Source: Paenibacillus riograndensis SBR5 (lineage in GTDB: Bacteria > Bacillota > Bacilli > Paenibacillales > Paenibacillaceae). From it: a stretch of DNA of 64,000 nucleotides. Shown piece by piece: positions 1 through 8,549 of this stretch. The first letter of the stretch is position 1, and each line of letters opens with the position of its first letter. The position numbers and the translations under genes were made by a program. Under the pieces are notes generated by a model. It saw nothing but the letters and a program-made list of their open reading frames with translations, was not told the origin of the DNA and searched no databases. The stretch lies in the NCBI RefSeq assembly GCF_000981585.1, contig NZ_LN831776.1, positions 1,007,001 to 1,071,000 on the forward strand, read 5' to 3'.

Positions 1-1821
1 AAGGGCAATTTCTTCGAAGTTAATTGTTGAGATGCCCTTAATATAACTGGTGTCCTTCATATGACGACGGATATTATCCTTGTTTTGAGTCTTGTCTCCA
101 GAAAGGGCTACAGGAATTAAATAATTATTTTTATAATTACCAATAAAGTCGATGATCGTGACGAACTCTTTATTAGGATGCTTACGTAAGCCACGTCCTA
201 GCTGCTGAACAAACACTATACTGGACTGAGTTTGACGAAGCATCACAACTTGGTTAATACAAGGGATATCGATCCCTTCATTAAAAATATCTACAGTTAG
301 AATATAGTCTAGGTCACCTAATTCAAGATCAGTTACACAGCGCTCCCGTGTTTCTTGACTATCGCCTCCAGTCAAAGCTACTGTACGATAACCTTTCATA
401 TTTAAAATGTTAGATAGCTCGATAGCTTCTTCTCTACGACTACAAAAGATTAAGCCCTTTATTGCTTCTCCTGAGTAACCGTAATATTCAATCTTTTCAA
501 TTAAATAAGATACTCTTTCATCAGTGACTAGCTGGGAGAGTAAGGTCGTATCGTCAATGATTTGGCCATTGTATTCAAAGTCAGTAACGCCAAAATAGTG
601 AAATGGACACAACATATCTTCTTCCAAAGCTTCCTGAAGGCGAATTTCATAAGCAATGTTGTAGTCAAAAAGTTCGTATATATTAAAATCATCAGTTCGT
701 TCTGGAGTTGCTGTCATGCCCAGTAGGAACTTAGGCTTAAAATGTTCTATAACTTTAAGGTAGGAACGTGCTCCGGCTTTGTGAACCTCGTCAATCAGAA
801 TATAATCAAACGCCTCAGGATTGTAATTGCTTAATGAGGAGTCCTGAGAGATGGTTTGAATTGTAGCAAACAGGTACTTGGCATCGGTTTCTTTACTGTT
901 TCCAGATAAAATACCAAAATCACTGTCCGCACCGCCTAGAATTCGCTGATAATCAGCCAAAGCCTTTTGCAAAATTTGTTCTCGGTGTACTACGAATAAC
1001 ATTCTGCTTGGAGCAAAGCTTTTCACGTCAAAAGCAGAGAGATAGGTTTTTCCTGTCCCTGTCGCTGAAATAACAAGTCCTTTAACTGCCCCTGTTGTGC
1101 GCAACTCTTTTAGATTTTGTAGTGCTCTCTCCTGCATTTTATTAGGTGAGACTAAACCAGATACGGTTTGAGGAAACTTTTCAGGAGTAAAGGGCATTGC
1201 TAGTCGATCATTACGGGTTACCTTCTGAACCTCTTCATATAGAATTTGATATAATTCGATCCATTTATTCGTTAGTGGAACAGCATTAAGCCATACTTTT
1301 TCGAACTCACTATGGAACTGCCCAAGAAGGCCCCCATGTTTAAATGAGGTTAATTTCACGTTCCATTCGTAGTTGACTTTTAATGCTGCAGCAGTCAGAT
1401 TAGAGCTTCCCATAATGATTGTTGAATGATCTTCATGTTGAAAAACGTAACCTTTAGCATGAAAACCACTTAGATCCGTCAAACGAACCTCTACATTCGT
1501 TATTTTTAACAACTCTCTATATATTTTGGGCTTGTTAAAGTTTAGATAATTGGAAGTTAGGATTTTGCCAGTAATCCCTCGTAATTTCAGATCAGCTAAA
1601 TGGGACTTAAGGGTGGCTAAGCCACTCTCTGTAATAAATGCAACAGAAAATATGAAGGAGGAACAGCGATCAAGCTCCTCTAGCAAAGGTGTAAGCACGT
1701 AATCATTGGTTTCCTTATTATTGACTAATAGTTTTGGCTTATATTTATCCGGTGAATCCTGTTGATGGTCAATAAATGCCCAGTTTAAAGAACTGTTTAA
1801 ATGTAGAAGGGGATTGTCCAT
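1..1821 (-). CDS. PLD-nuclease / superfamily II helicase (partial, 3' end beyond window)
   Basis: The first 607 residues of a large protein are present; the C-terminus lies off the left edge. An N-terminal phospholipase D-like domain (about residues 30-190) carries HAKGYVF followed by GSSNLT, the HxK half of an HKD nuclease site. A DEAD/DEAH-type helicase follows: Walker A SATGTGKTYLSA, motif II IDEVH, motif III TATPER and motif VI QLGRGLRK. This order is that of PLD-helicase proteins which usually end in a DUF3427 domain, not visible here. The ATG lies one base past the NUDIX stop (TGA-A-ATG), so the two genes are translationally coupled. The family is found in defence neighbourhoods and ICEs; a role in DNA restriction or repair is inference. 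Confidence 0.88.
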   Translation of the reverse strand, partial: MDNPLLHLNSSLNWAFIDHQQDSPDKYKPKLLVNNKETNDYVLTPLLEELDRCSSFIFSVAFITESGLATLKSHLADLKLRGITGKILTSNYLNFNKPKIYRELLKITNVEVRLTDLSGFHAKGYVFQHEDHSTIIMGSSNLTAAALKVNYEWNVKLTSFKHGGLLGQFHSEFEKVWLNAVPLTNKWIELYQILYEEVQKVTRNDRLAMPFTPEKFPQTVSGLVSPNKMQERALQNLKELRTTGAVKGLVISATGTGKTYLSAFDVKSFAPSRMLFVVHREQILQKALADYQRILGGADSDFGILSGNSKETDAKYLFATIQTISQDSSLSNYNPEAFDYILIDEVHKAGARSYLKVIEHFKPKFLLGMTATPERTDDFNIYELFDYNIAYEIRLQEALEEDMLCPFHYFGVTDFEYNGQIIDDTTLLSQLVTDERVSYLIEKIEYYGYSGEAIKGLIFCSRREEAIELSNILNMKGYRTVALTGGDSQETRERCVTDLELGDLDYILTVDIFNEGIDIPCINQVVMLRQTQSSIVFVQQLGRGLRKHPNKEFVTIIDFIGNYKNNYLIPVALSGDKTQNKDNIRRHMKDTSYIKGISTINFEEIAL

Positions 1822-1822
1822 T

Positions 1823-2221
1823 TCATTTCCCCAGTGCTTCTTGAATTTTTTTAACAGCAGGAATATCGGCAGGTGCCCATTCTAAAGACATCAATTCATT
1901 AGCAGGTAACCATTGTATGGCAACATGTTCAGTCAAGGTTGGTGTACCTTTTAATAGATTGCAATAAAAAGTAGTGAGATGAACAAAACCAAAGTCATAC
2001 TCGTGCACAGTAGTCTCGATCGCTTCACCAATTTCGATTGTGCAGTTCATTTCTTCATCGATCTCTCGTTTTAATGCAGACTGTGGTGTTTCGTCGTCCT
2101 CAATTTTCCCGCCTGGAAATTCCCACATGTAAGCCAATGCTTTGCTAGCTCCCCGCTGCGCACAAAGTATCTTTTCATTTTCAATGATCACAGCACCAAC
2201 TACATGAATATGTTTTTTCAT
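1823..2221 (-). CDS. NUDIX (MutT-like) nucleoside triphosphate pyrophosphohydrolase
   Basis: A 132-residue NUDIX protein. The NUDIX box begins GGKIEDDETPQSALKR and continues with EIDEE, matching Gx5Ex7REUxEExGU except that the late Gly is Asn (EEMNC). The early AQRG and MWEFPGGK segments are typical of the 8-oxo-dGTP diphosphatase (MutT/CTP-pyrophosphohydrolase) branch. A GGAGGG ribosome site lies just upstream of the ATG. It is the first gene of a two-gene unit with the PLD-helicase; the one-base gap to that gene suggests a shared function such as nucleotide clearance linked to a DNA-processing enzyme, which is inference. Substrate cannot be told from sequence. Confidence 0.9.
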   Translation of the reverse strand: MKKHIHVVGAVIIENEKILCAQRGASKALAYMWEFPGGKIEDDETPQSALKREIDEEMNCTIEIGEAIETTVHEYDFGFVHLTTFYCNLLKGTPTLTEHVAIQWLPANELMSLEWAPADIPAVKKIQEALGK

Positions 2222-2435
2222 TAGTTCCCTCCGGTTATGCAGCTTAATGAGAAAGTTATGGATTCTGCATTGCTAATACTATTTTAGTATAATTTCAGTA
2301 ATGTTTACATACTGCATATAAGGAAGAGGTCCGGCTCCGCAGAATCTATCCCGAAATTGAGCCGTTCAGCACGAGGGTACTCATTTCGTTTTGGATTAAT
2401 GCAACTGAGATTTTCTTACTTTGTGAAATGATTTG

Positions 2436-2444
2436 TGGTATAGT
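2436..2444 (+). promoter_or_regulatory. Extended -10 promoter for the antitoxin RNA
   Basis: TGGTATAGT is an extended -10 element (TG-N-TATAGT). No good -35 is seen, which is normal for extended -10 promoters. It points into the region antisense to the 3' end of the small toxin gene; a start near 2451 is predicted. Confidence 0.45.
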
Positions 2445-2471
2445 AAAGGCAGAAAAAATGTAGAATACAAA

Positions 2472-2498
2472 GAGAGCCGTGCTGGACACACGACTCTC
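2472..2498 (-). terminator. Terminator of the toxin message
   Basis: GAGAGCCGTG pairs with CACGACTCTC around a short loop; read on the minus strand the hairpin is followed by TTTGTATT. It would end the toxin mRNA about 80 nt after its stop codon. Confidence 0.45.
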
Positions 2499-2547
2499 GG
2501 AGCAATAGCCGCTTTTAAGGGCGGTGGCTTTAAATAGGTTATCCATT

Positions 2548-2591
2548 GAAATAGGACCGCATCCTTTGACTGGGGCGGCCTATTTCTTTTT
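2548..2591 (+). terminator. Rho-independent terminator of the antisense RNA
   Basis: GAAATAGG-ACCGC pairs with GCGG-CCTATTTC and is followed by TTTTT. The right arm covers the toxin stop codon on the opposite strand. A near-identical hairpin follows the amidohydrolase at 9868-9908. Confidence 0.65.
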
Positions 2592-2663
2592 GTGGAAAGA
2601 TAGAATCAACACAACCAGAGTCGCGAACGAAATCATTAGCGTCAATGCTTGGTAAATCTCCAC
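2580..2663 (-). CDS. Holin-like type I toxin (27 aa)
   Basis: A 27-residue peptide starting at GTG: EIYQALTLMISFATLVVLI followed by LSFHKKK. One hydrophobic helix and a short basic tail are the signature of the Bacillota holin-like toxins (TxpA/PepG1-type), which insert in the membrane when their antisense RNA fails. A strong site, GGGAGGT at 2671-2677, lies 7 nt before the GTG; an in-frame ATG closer to it overlaps the ribosome site and is less likely. The gene is paired with a predicted antisense RNA on the plus strand. Function is by family resemblance. Confidence 0.82.
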   Translation of the reverse strand: MEIYQALTLMISFATLVVLILSFHKKK

Positions 2664-2715
2664 AGGCATCACCTCCCTTCCGGGAGATTAGCCGGCCGCC
2701 ATATAAGCCTTTTTA

Positions 2716-2928
2716 TTGCTTCTGCGATTATACCGCGAATGGAAAAATTTGAGTATAAAAACGAATCCTCCAAAAAAAGTTCAGAGGCAGGAAGAGGATG
2801 TTGCCACATTCATTTTGTCCCGTATCCAGGAGAAGGAAGAAGAGTTCGGGGTACGTTTCCTCGGGGCGGGGGTAAAGGATGTAATTTTACCGGGGGAAAT
2901 GATAGGAGCTATAGAACTAAGCTATTGA
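2716..2928 (+). pseudogene. Remnant of a slipin/SPFH-family gene
   Basis: The frame reads RQEEDVATFILSRIQEKEEE, then FGVRFLGAGVKDVILPGEM, a stretch I recognise from slipin-type SPFH proteins, and then stops within a few codons. Both the N-terminal membrane anchor and the C-terminal half are absent, and the first 25 codons do not resemble the family. It is best read as a decayed gene fragment. A second frame overlapping it has no recognisable content. Confidence 0.6.
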
Positions 2929-2961
2929 GATGATTAAGCCTAACCCTAAGGAAGTGATCCC

Positions 2962-3756
2962 ATGGACAACAAAGCAAAGAAAATCCTTATGAACACCTTC
3001 TGGACCTCATCTGGCTGGAAGAGCAGTCCTGCTGCCTTCACCGGTGAGGATTTCGACTATGCCAAAAGCAAAGGGTTCATGTTCGATCCTGTGACGATTA
3101 CCCATGACGAGATTGTCTTGCGGCTGCATGAGCTACATCAGACGATTACCAAGGAGCGGGTAGCTGCCGCGTTCCTGCACAGTCTATCAACGAAGAAGGT
3201 TCATTTGCGGAGCGCCCTTTCCAGCTGGGCTCTGACTTCCGCTCTACCTGTGCATACCTATGGAGAGCGGAGCTCAGCCCGGCCCAATCACAGCAGCTGC
3301 AGGGATTGTAACTTTCACAGATTAATGTCTGACCGGGAATATATTAATCAGGATCTGAATGTGCTGAATTTCGAACGGGTTAAATGGGGCGGAATTCGTC
3401 TGAACTGGCTTTTATACTGCTGGATGGATCTTGAATTATTTAGTAAAGAAGAAGGGTTCGAGGTTACCACCGAGGATGCTGCCATACTCTCCGGGATGCT
3501 GGAAGCGATCCGGGATTGTGCGGACCATGAGAGTGCACGGATGCTGGAGAAGCGGTGGAAGGAAGTGATTCCCTCCAGTAAGAATGAACGGGATGTGATC
3601 ATGGAGATATGGGGCTATGCCGGATTGCCGGTACCGCGGGACACACCACGGAAACGCAGAGGCGGGAGTCACGATTTTAACTCTGTGGCAGAGTGGCAGG
3701 GGGATGACGGCTATTCTCAGGAGGCGGTAGAGTTGTATTTCGGAGCGTTTTTGTAG
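2962..3756 (+). CDS. Hypothetical protein, 264 aa
   Basis: I do not recognise the family. The protein is soluble in character, with no signal peptide or membrane segment. It contains a SCRDCNFHR segment (about residues 111-119) that could bind metal, a tryptophan-rich stretch WGGIRLNWLLYCWMD in the middle, and a mostly helical C-terminal half. An AAGGAAG site precedes the ATG by about 8 nt. It stands alone between a slipin remnant and the MetE-like gene. Coding is supported by the long frame and ribosome site only. Confidence 0.7.
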   Translation: MDNKAKKILMNTFWTSSGWKSSPAAFTGEDFDYAKSKGFMFDPVTITHDEIVLRLHELHQTITKERVAAAFLHSLSTKKVHLRSALSSWALTSALPVHTYGERSSARPNHSSCRDCNFHRLMSDREYINQDLNVLNFERVKWGGIRLNWLLYCWMDLELFSKEEGFEVTTEDAAILSGMLEAIRDCADHESARMLEKRWKEVIPSSKNERDVIMEIWGYAGLPVPRDTPRKRRGGSHDFNSVAEWQGDDGYSQEAVELYFGAFL

Positions 3757-4074
3757 ATTCTCTACGAATTTGAATGAGGGTTTTCACTCCGCCGGAAGAG
3801 TGGGCTGAGGCTATGAAGTTGGATTAATTCCGGGAACCTGTTGTGAAATATCAATCCCCATTACATATTCTTACTTTATGGCCGCACTTACGATTCTCTA
3901 AGCTAAGTATTACGATTGTCTTACGAAGCCAACAGATAATTTATATCCGGGCTGCTGACTATAACCTTTCACTATAACCAGATATCATTTTTAAGTGTTA
4001 CGTACCTCTAAGTCCTCCATGCTAGAATTTAAACACAAGAGAAAGAGATGTGTGAGAATAGAGGAGGGCTAACC
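3757..4074 (+). other. Intergenic stretch with an orphan 17-codon C-terminal-like fragment
   Basis: No gene is supported here. At 3774-3827 an 18-codon frame reads MRVFTPPEEWAEAMKLD and stops; it resembles the end of a real protein but is too short to name. No riboswitch or terminator fold was recognised ahead of the MetE-like gene. Confidence 0.3.
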
Positions 4075-5235
4075 ATGTGCAACAGATTTCAGATCGTAGG
4101 CAGCCTGCTGCGTCCGGCGGAGCTATTAGAATATAAACAGCAAATTGAACACAGGGATGATATCCAGTATCCCTTTTATCAGGACTTTCAGGGGTATGAG
4201 CAGTGTGAGGCTGAGGCGATTCAGGCTGTAGTCAAGCAAGAAAGCGAGAATGGGCTGTCCATTCTGACAGATGGGGAATATTCCAAATCGATGTGGCATC
4301 TGGACTTTGTCTGGGGCTTCCAGGGAATTGAGCGTTATATCGCGGATCATGGATACTTCTTCAGAGATACGGACGGAGCTTCCAAATATGAGACTCGAAA
4401 AGATATCGGTCTGCGCATTACCGGTGAACTCGGTGCGAAGAACCATCATTTCCTTCATGCCTACCGCAAGCTTCAGGCTCTGGCTGGAGACCGTGAGACC
4501 AAGCTGTGCGTGCCTTCTCCGTCCCATATTTTTGGTGAGCTGTCCTGGTCGGATAACATTGGCGGAACAGAAGCGGTGTATAAGGACAGACTTGAGCTGA
4601 AGGCCGGTCTGGTTAACGCTTATAAGGATTTTGTCCAGGAGTTCGCTGCGGCCGGAGGAACCATCCTGCAGTTCGACGATTGCCTATGGGAGCTGTTCGC
4701 CGACGACAACCCGAACTCTCCATATACCGGCGAGCATATCAATCAAGCGGAAGTACAGCAGCTGGCGGCAGAGTTTATTGACATCAACAACACAATTATT
4801 GATTACGGTCATAGCTTGGGCCTCAAAATGTGGACGCATAACTGCCGTGGCAACTATGATTCCCGTAATATGGGCGGCGGCTCCTATGCGAAGATTGCGA
4901 ATCTGTTCCTGAAGCAGCTCAAATACGACCGCTTCTTCCTGGAATGGGATGATGAACGTGCAGGCTCACTTGAAGCGCTTGCGGTGTTCAAAGATAAGCC
5001 GGAGACGGAAATTGTACTTGGATTGTTGTCTTCCAAAACAAGTACGCTTGACGATGAGGCCCGTGTAGTCAGAATGCTTGATGAAGCTTCGCAAATCATT
5101 AGCAAGGATCGCTTATTACTTTCTCACCAATGCGGCTTCGCGTCCTGCGACGGCGGCAACGAATTAACGGAAGATGAGCAGTGGGCGAAGATTAGACAAG
5201 GACAACAGATTGCGCAGCAATATTGGGGTAATTAA
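4075..5235 (+). CDS. MetE-like cobalamin-independent methyltransferase (YxjG/YxjH type)
   Basis: A 386-residue protein resembling the C-terminal catalytic barrel of methionine synthase MetE, as in Bacillus YxjG/YxjH. The zinc ligands are in place: His and Cys in MWTHNCRGNY, Glu in FFLEWDD and Cys in SHQCGFAS. It should transfer a methyl group to homocysteine from a folate or other donor; the N-terminal folate half of full MetE is missing, so the donor is unknown. I start at the ATG preceded by GAGGAGGG with 6 nt spacing rather than an ATG 27 nt upstream. A clear terminator follows. No SAM or T-box leader was seen. Confidence 0.88.
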   Translation: MCNRFQIVGSLLRPAELLEYKQQIEHRDDIQYPFYQDFQGYEQCEAEAIQAVVKQESENGLSILTDGEYSKSMWHLDFVWGFQGIERYIADHGYFFRDTDGASKYETRKDIGLRITGELGAKNHHFLHAYRKLQALAGDRETKLCVPSPSHIFGELSWSDNIGGTEAVYKDRLELKAGLVNAYKDFVQEFAAAGGTILQFDDCLWELFADDNPNSPYTGEHINQAEVQQLAAEFIDINNTIIDYGHSLGLKMWTHNCRGNYDSRNMGGGSYAKIANLFLKQLKYDRFFLEWDDERAGSLEALAVFKDKPETEIVLGLLSSKTSTLDDEARVVRMLDEASQIISKDRLLLSHQCGFASCDGGNELTEDEQWAKIRQGQQIAQQYWGN

Positions 5236-5247
5236 TATTTAACTTAG

Positions 5248-5277
5248 CCTCAGAGACTATCTCTGAGGCGTTTTTGT
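5248..5277 (+). terminator. Terminator after the MetE-like gene
   Basis: CCTCAGAGA-CTA-TCTCTGAGG followed by CGTTTTTGTT: a strong stem with a short loop and a T-run. Confidence 0.9.
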
Positions 5278-5452
5278 TGTCGTATGAAGTTATGACGGGT
5301 TGTCACTCGTCTTTATGACAAGGCTTCTGTTAGGTTGGGGAGGTCCCGGATCAGCCCGCAATACATGAAAGGAGTGGGATTAACCAGATTAGCGGGTATT
5401 TTGCTGTCGGTTCGGCACATTTATCCAGGCATTCAAAACAGGAGGCAGTGTA

Positions 5453-7462
5453 ATGCATATTCGCACAATCGTATGTCGTAAGGTTCTTCTACCCGTATTC
5501 AGCAGTTTGCTCATAGCTTCGTTTGTCCCGCTACCGATGGCATCTGCATCCGCCCTTAAACAACAAACCACAGGGGTAACGGAAGCGAAGGAAGCGGAGG
5601 CTTTTGCCGACCAATTCTTCAATCAGCCGCAAATCAAGAAGCAGCTTGCCGGGGCAGCCGTTGTGTTAGTGAAGAATAATCAGGTTTTGCTTGAAAAAGG
5701 CTACGGCTACGCCGATATCAGCAGCAAGAAGCCCATCGATCCGGAAAAGACCGTTTTTCGTGTAGCCTCTATTTCCAAGTTGTTCACCGCAACAGCGGTC
5801 ATGCAGCTGGCTGAACAGGGGACCATTGATTTGCATGCTGATCTCCAAACTTATCTGGGAGACTTGAACATTGTCAACAAAACCAATAAAACCCTAACCA
5901 TGGAGCATCTGTTGACCCATACCTCCGGATTTGATTATACGGATAGCGCCGGCGGCTCAGCACAAGAGATTTCCAACAAGCAGTTCATCAAGGAAAATGT
6001 GCCTACGATTGTCCGGGAGCCCGGTGAAGCTTACCGGTACGATAACTATGCTTTTAATTTGCAGGGATATATCGTGGAGCGGATGACCGGCGTTCCGTTT
6101 ACCCAATATGTGCAGGAGCATATTTTCAAGCCGCTGGGCATGGGGAGCAGCAGTTTTAAGCTGACGCCCGGGCTGCGGAAGGCTCTGGCTGTACCCTATA
6201 CAGCCCAAAAAGACCCGATCCCCGAATATCCGTCCAGACCCGCCGAGTCACCGGATGGCGGCATGTTCTCTACCGGAAGGGACATGGCCCAGTTTATGAT
6301 CGCGCAGTTGAATGGCGGACAGCTCGCAGGGGCCCGGATTCTGAGCGGGGATTCGGTTAAGGATATGCAGCAGATCCACCATCAGATTCATCCGCAGGTT
6401 CCTGGTACGGGCTATGGTTTTGAATCCTTTTATCAAAATAGCTACAACGGCCAGCGTGTCATTGGTAAGGGCGGGGATTTGCCGGGGTATCACTCCTGGA
6501 TGTGGCTTATGCCGGAACAGAAGGTAGGCGGTTTTGTTATTTTTAACAGTGACGGCCCGGATTTGCGGGAGAAGTTCTTCAAAGCCTTTATGGATCATTA
6601 TTACCCTGGGAAACCAACAACGGCTTTCACTCCAGTCACATCCCAGGCGGAGCTGGGCCAGCTGACCGGGATTTATCAGGATTTGCGGCTTCCCTTCTGG
6701 ATACTCCAGGTTTCCGCTACGGATGATGGCAAGTTGAAAATCAAGGACCCTTATGGGGCGCATATCCTCCGGGAAATAGCTCCGTTGTTGTTTGAGGATG
6801 AGCTAGGGAATAAGGCGGGCTTCAAGGTCAATTCCAACGGTACCCGATATGCCTTTTACAATAAGATGGATAGCTGGGCGAAAAAAGTACCTGCATCCCC
6901 TGTATATTCGGATGTGGGGAAGGAGCATCCTTATGCGGTATGGATTCATGAAGCCGGTCAGCTCGGTGTATTGGCTTCTGATGGGGAGAGCGATTTTCAT
7001 CCGGAGCAGGGAATCACCCGGGCGGAGTTTATTTCGGGGCTTATGCATTTGACAGGGGTAGCCCCATCCAAAAACACGACGTTAACGGGTGAACCCGAAG
7101 AGAAAAAATATTTGGGCTATGTGCAGAAAGCCATCGAGCTTGGGCTTGTGCAAGGGCGCGGACCGGAGCAGAGCTTTGCTGTCACTGCGGATATTACGCG
7201 CCAGGAGGCTGCTGTCTTGATGTGGCGGGCAGCGATGATCGCCGGAGTGAATATGGCCCAATCATCCGGGGTCAAGCTCGCAGGGGACACGGCGCCTTGG
7301 GCCGTGGATGCCGTGCAGTATATTGTGAATAACGGCATGTACGGGCCGGAACTTGCACCGAATTCCGCCGGAGCCTTGGATTACCGGTCCACCGAGCCCC
7401 TTTTACGGCAGGAGGCTGCCGCATTGCTGAGCCTGTTTTGCAATCGGTTGTCTGTTAAATGA
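5453..7462 (+). CDS. Secreted serine hydrolase (beta-lactamase/esterase fold) with three SLH domains
   Basis: 669 residues. Residues 1-33 form a signal peptide ending near MASASA. A class C beta-lactamase-like domain (about 45-390) has the SxxK nucleophile motif SISK at 106-109, the Tyr motif YDN at 196-198 and a third motif GKGGDLPGY in place of the usual HGG form. Three S-layer homology repeats fill about 500-669, each with the TRAEF or RQEA core (GITRAEFISG, DITRQEAAVL, PLLRQEAAAL). It is therefore likely a cell-surface D-aminopeptidase, esterase or penicillin-binding enzyme attached to wall polymer. GGAGG lies 7 nt before the ATG. Substrate is unknown. Confidence 0.9.
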   Translation: MHIRTIVCRKVLLPVFSSLLIASFVPLPMASASALKQQTTGVTEAKEAEAFADQFFNQPQIKKQLAGAAVVLVKNNQVLLEKGYGYADISSKKPIDPEKTVFRVASISKLFTATAVMQLAEQGTIDLHADLQTYLGDLNIVNKTNKTLTMEHLLTHTSGFDYTDSAGGSAQEISNKQFIKENVPTIVREPGEAYRYDNYAFNLQGYIVERMTGVPFTQYVQEHIFKPLGMGSSSFKLTPGLRKALAVPYTAQKDPIPEYPSRPAESPDGGMFSTGRDMAQFMIAQLNGGQLAGARILSGDSVKDMQQIHHQIHPQVPGTGYGFESFYQNSYNGQRVIGKGGDLPGYHSWMWLMPEQKVGGFVIFNSDGPDLREKFFKAFMDHYYPGKPTTAFTPVTSQAELGQLTGIYQDLRLPFWILQVSATDDGKLKIKDPYGAHILREIAPLLFEDELGNKAGFKVNSNGTRYAFYNKMDSWAKKVPASPVYSDVGKEHPYAVWIHEAGQLGVLASDGESDFHPEQGITRAEFISGLMHLTGVAPSKNTTLTGEPEEKKYLGYVQKAIELGLVQGRGPEQSFAVTADITRQEAAVLMWRAAMIAGVNMAQSSGVKLAGDTAPWAVDAVQYIVNNGMYGPELAPNSAGALDYRSTEPLLRQEAAALLSLFCNRLSVK

Positions 7463-7468
7463 GATTAA

Positions 7469-7507
7469 GGGCTATCCCAAGTCTTTGATAAAGACTTGGG
7501 ATAGCCC
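7469..7507. terminator. Perfect 18-bp hairpin after the SLH hydrolase
   Basis: GGGCTATCCCAAGTCTTT and its exact reverse complement flank a 3-nt TGAT-like loop. There is no T-run, so it may act as a stabiliser or weak terminator. A diverged copy lies at 12430-12471. Confidence 0.55.
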
Positions 7508-7624
7508 ATTCAATACATGCGGAGTTGGTGGTGAATGATTTTTTTGGATACATGTTGTTGAAAATATGTGGAAGTGCATATATTCTTTTTTAATGGTATT
7601 CTGAAAGAAATGGGGTGATCAAGT

Positions 7625-7786
7625 ATGGAAGCTAACAATGATTTAATGAAGCTGATTAAGCTAACAGGTGAGCGTGCAAAGCTGGAAGCTAAGGCAAATG
7701 GAACTTATGTTGTCTACAAAGACAAGGCGGGCAAATTAGTGAAAGAACATTCTAATGGAATGAAAGAAATTCTTGCGGAAGTTTGA
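7625..7786 (+). CDS. Small hypothetical protein, 53 aa
   Basis: A 53-codon gene with a GGGGTGAT ribosome site 4-9 nt before the ATG. The peptide starts MEANNDLMKLIKLTGERAKL and later reads GTYVVYKDKAGKLVKE; it is charged, soluble, and looks like a short helix followed by a beta hairpin. No family is recognised. The frame uses codons like its neighbours and ends just before the TetR gene's leader, so it is a credible small gene rather than noise. Confidence 0.6.
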   Translation: MEANNDLMKLIKLTGERAKLEAKANGTYVVYKDKAGKLVKEHSNGMKEILAEV

Positions 7787-7851
7787 CAAATCCCCTATTT
7801 CTGCATTACCCTAATAACGAATAACCCATTCACTATTAAGGAGCGCCCGCC

Positions 7852-8460
7852 ATGCAAGCGAAGAAAGACGAAGTTAAGAGGGATATCGAATCCGCTGCTT
7901 TGAAGGTCTTTTTCCGCAAAGGCTTTGCGGATGCCAAAATGAACGATATTGCTGATGAAATCCAGATTTCGGTCGGGAATATTTATACTTATTTTAAAAA
8001 TAAACAGGAATTATTCTATGCCGTGGTGCCGCCGTCATTGGTGGATTATTTGAAGAATGTGCTGGTGGAGAGCATTCGTCTGGATAACCAGACTTTTTTT
8101 GACAGAGCGGGTAGTGACAAGCAATCGGCCATCGTTCAGGAGCAAATGAATCTGTTAACGCAATACAGCATGCAGATCGTCATTATTTTTGAGAAAAATA
8201 AAGGGACGGTCTACAGCAATGCCAAAAACGAGCTGATCGAGCTGATGATCGAAACCAAAAAGCCCTTTTTAAAGGATCATTATAAAAGATATGAAATCGG
8301 CACTGAAGAAAATATGATTCTGCTGAACATTATCGCGAACAATGTCATCAATATGATTCTGGATTTATTGAAGCGGGAGATGGGCGCTGATAGCCGGAGG
8401 CGGATTTTTGAGGCGCTGAGCTTATATTGGCTGCATGGACTCACGGGCATCAATGAATAA
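7852..8460 (+). CDS. TetR/AcrR family transcriptional regulator
   Basis: 202 residues with an N-terminal TetR DNA-binding domain: ALKVFFRKGFADAKMNDIA, then ISVGNIYTYFKNKQELF, the standard helix-turn-helix ending in the YxYFKNK motif. The C-terminal ligand domain is not recognisable in detail. AAGGAG precedes the ATG by 8 nt. It lies 89 nt upstream of a co-directional amidohydrolase, which may be its target. Ligand unknown. Confidence 0.9.
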   Translation: MQAKKDEVKRDIESAALKVFFRKGFADAKMNDIADEIQISVGNIYTYFKNKQELFYAVVPPSLVDYLKNVLVESIRLDNQTFFDRAGSDKQSAIVQEQMNLLTQYSMQIVIIFEKNKGTVYSNAKNELIELMIETKKPFLKDHYKRYEIGTEENMILLNIIANNVINMILDLLKREMGADSRRRIFEALSLYWLHGLTGINE

Positions 8461-8549
8461 CGCCGATGTGCGAGTCCAATTTTTTTAACCTAATAATGAA
8501 TTTGTGATTCAATATTAAATAGTGTGATTCTGCGAAGGAGGAAGAAACG

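Larger units (their letters stand above)
2451..2591 (+). ncRNA. Candidate antisense antitoxin RNA (RatA-like arrangement)
   Basis: A transcript of about 140 nt is predicted from the extended -10 at 2436-2444 to the terminator at 2548-2591. It would be complementary to the last codon and 3' untranslated part of the toxin message on the other strand. This tail-to-tail overlap matches known TxpA/RatA and BsrG/SR4 type I systems. Nothing in the region makes a convincing protein. The RNA is inferred from promoter, terminator and position only. Confidence 0.5.

Noticed and set aside
2346-2546. 66-codon minus-strand frame beside the toxin
   Set aside because: It spans the toxin mRNA terminator and the antisense promoter and has no ribosome site; more likely untranslated RNA.
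7469-7507. Classical rho-independent terminator
   Set aside because: The stem is perfect but no T-run follows on either strand; kept as a hairpin with uncertain role.
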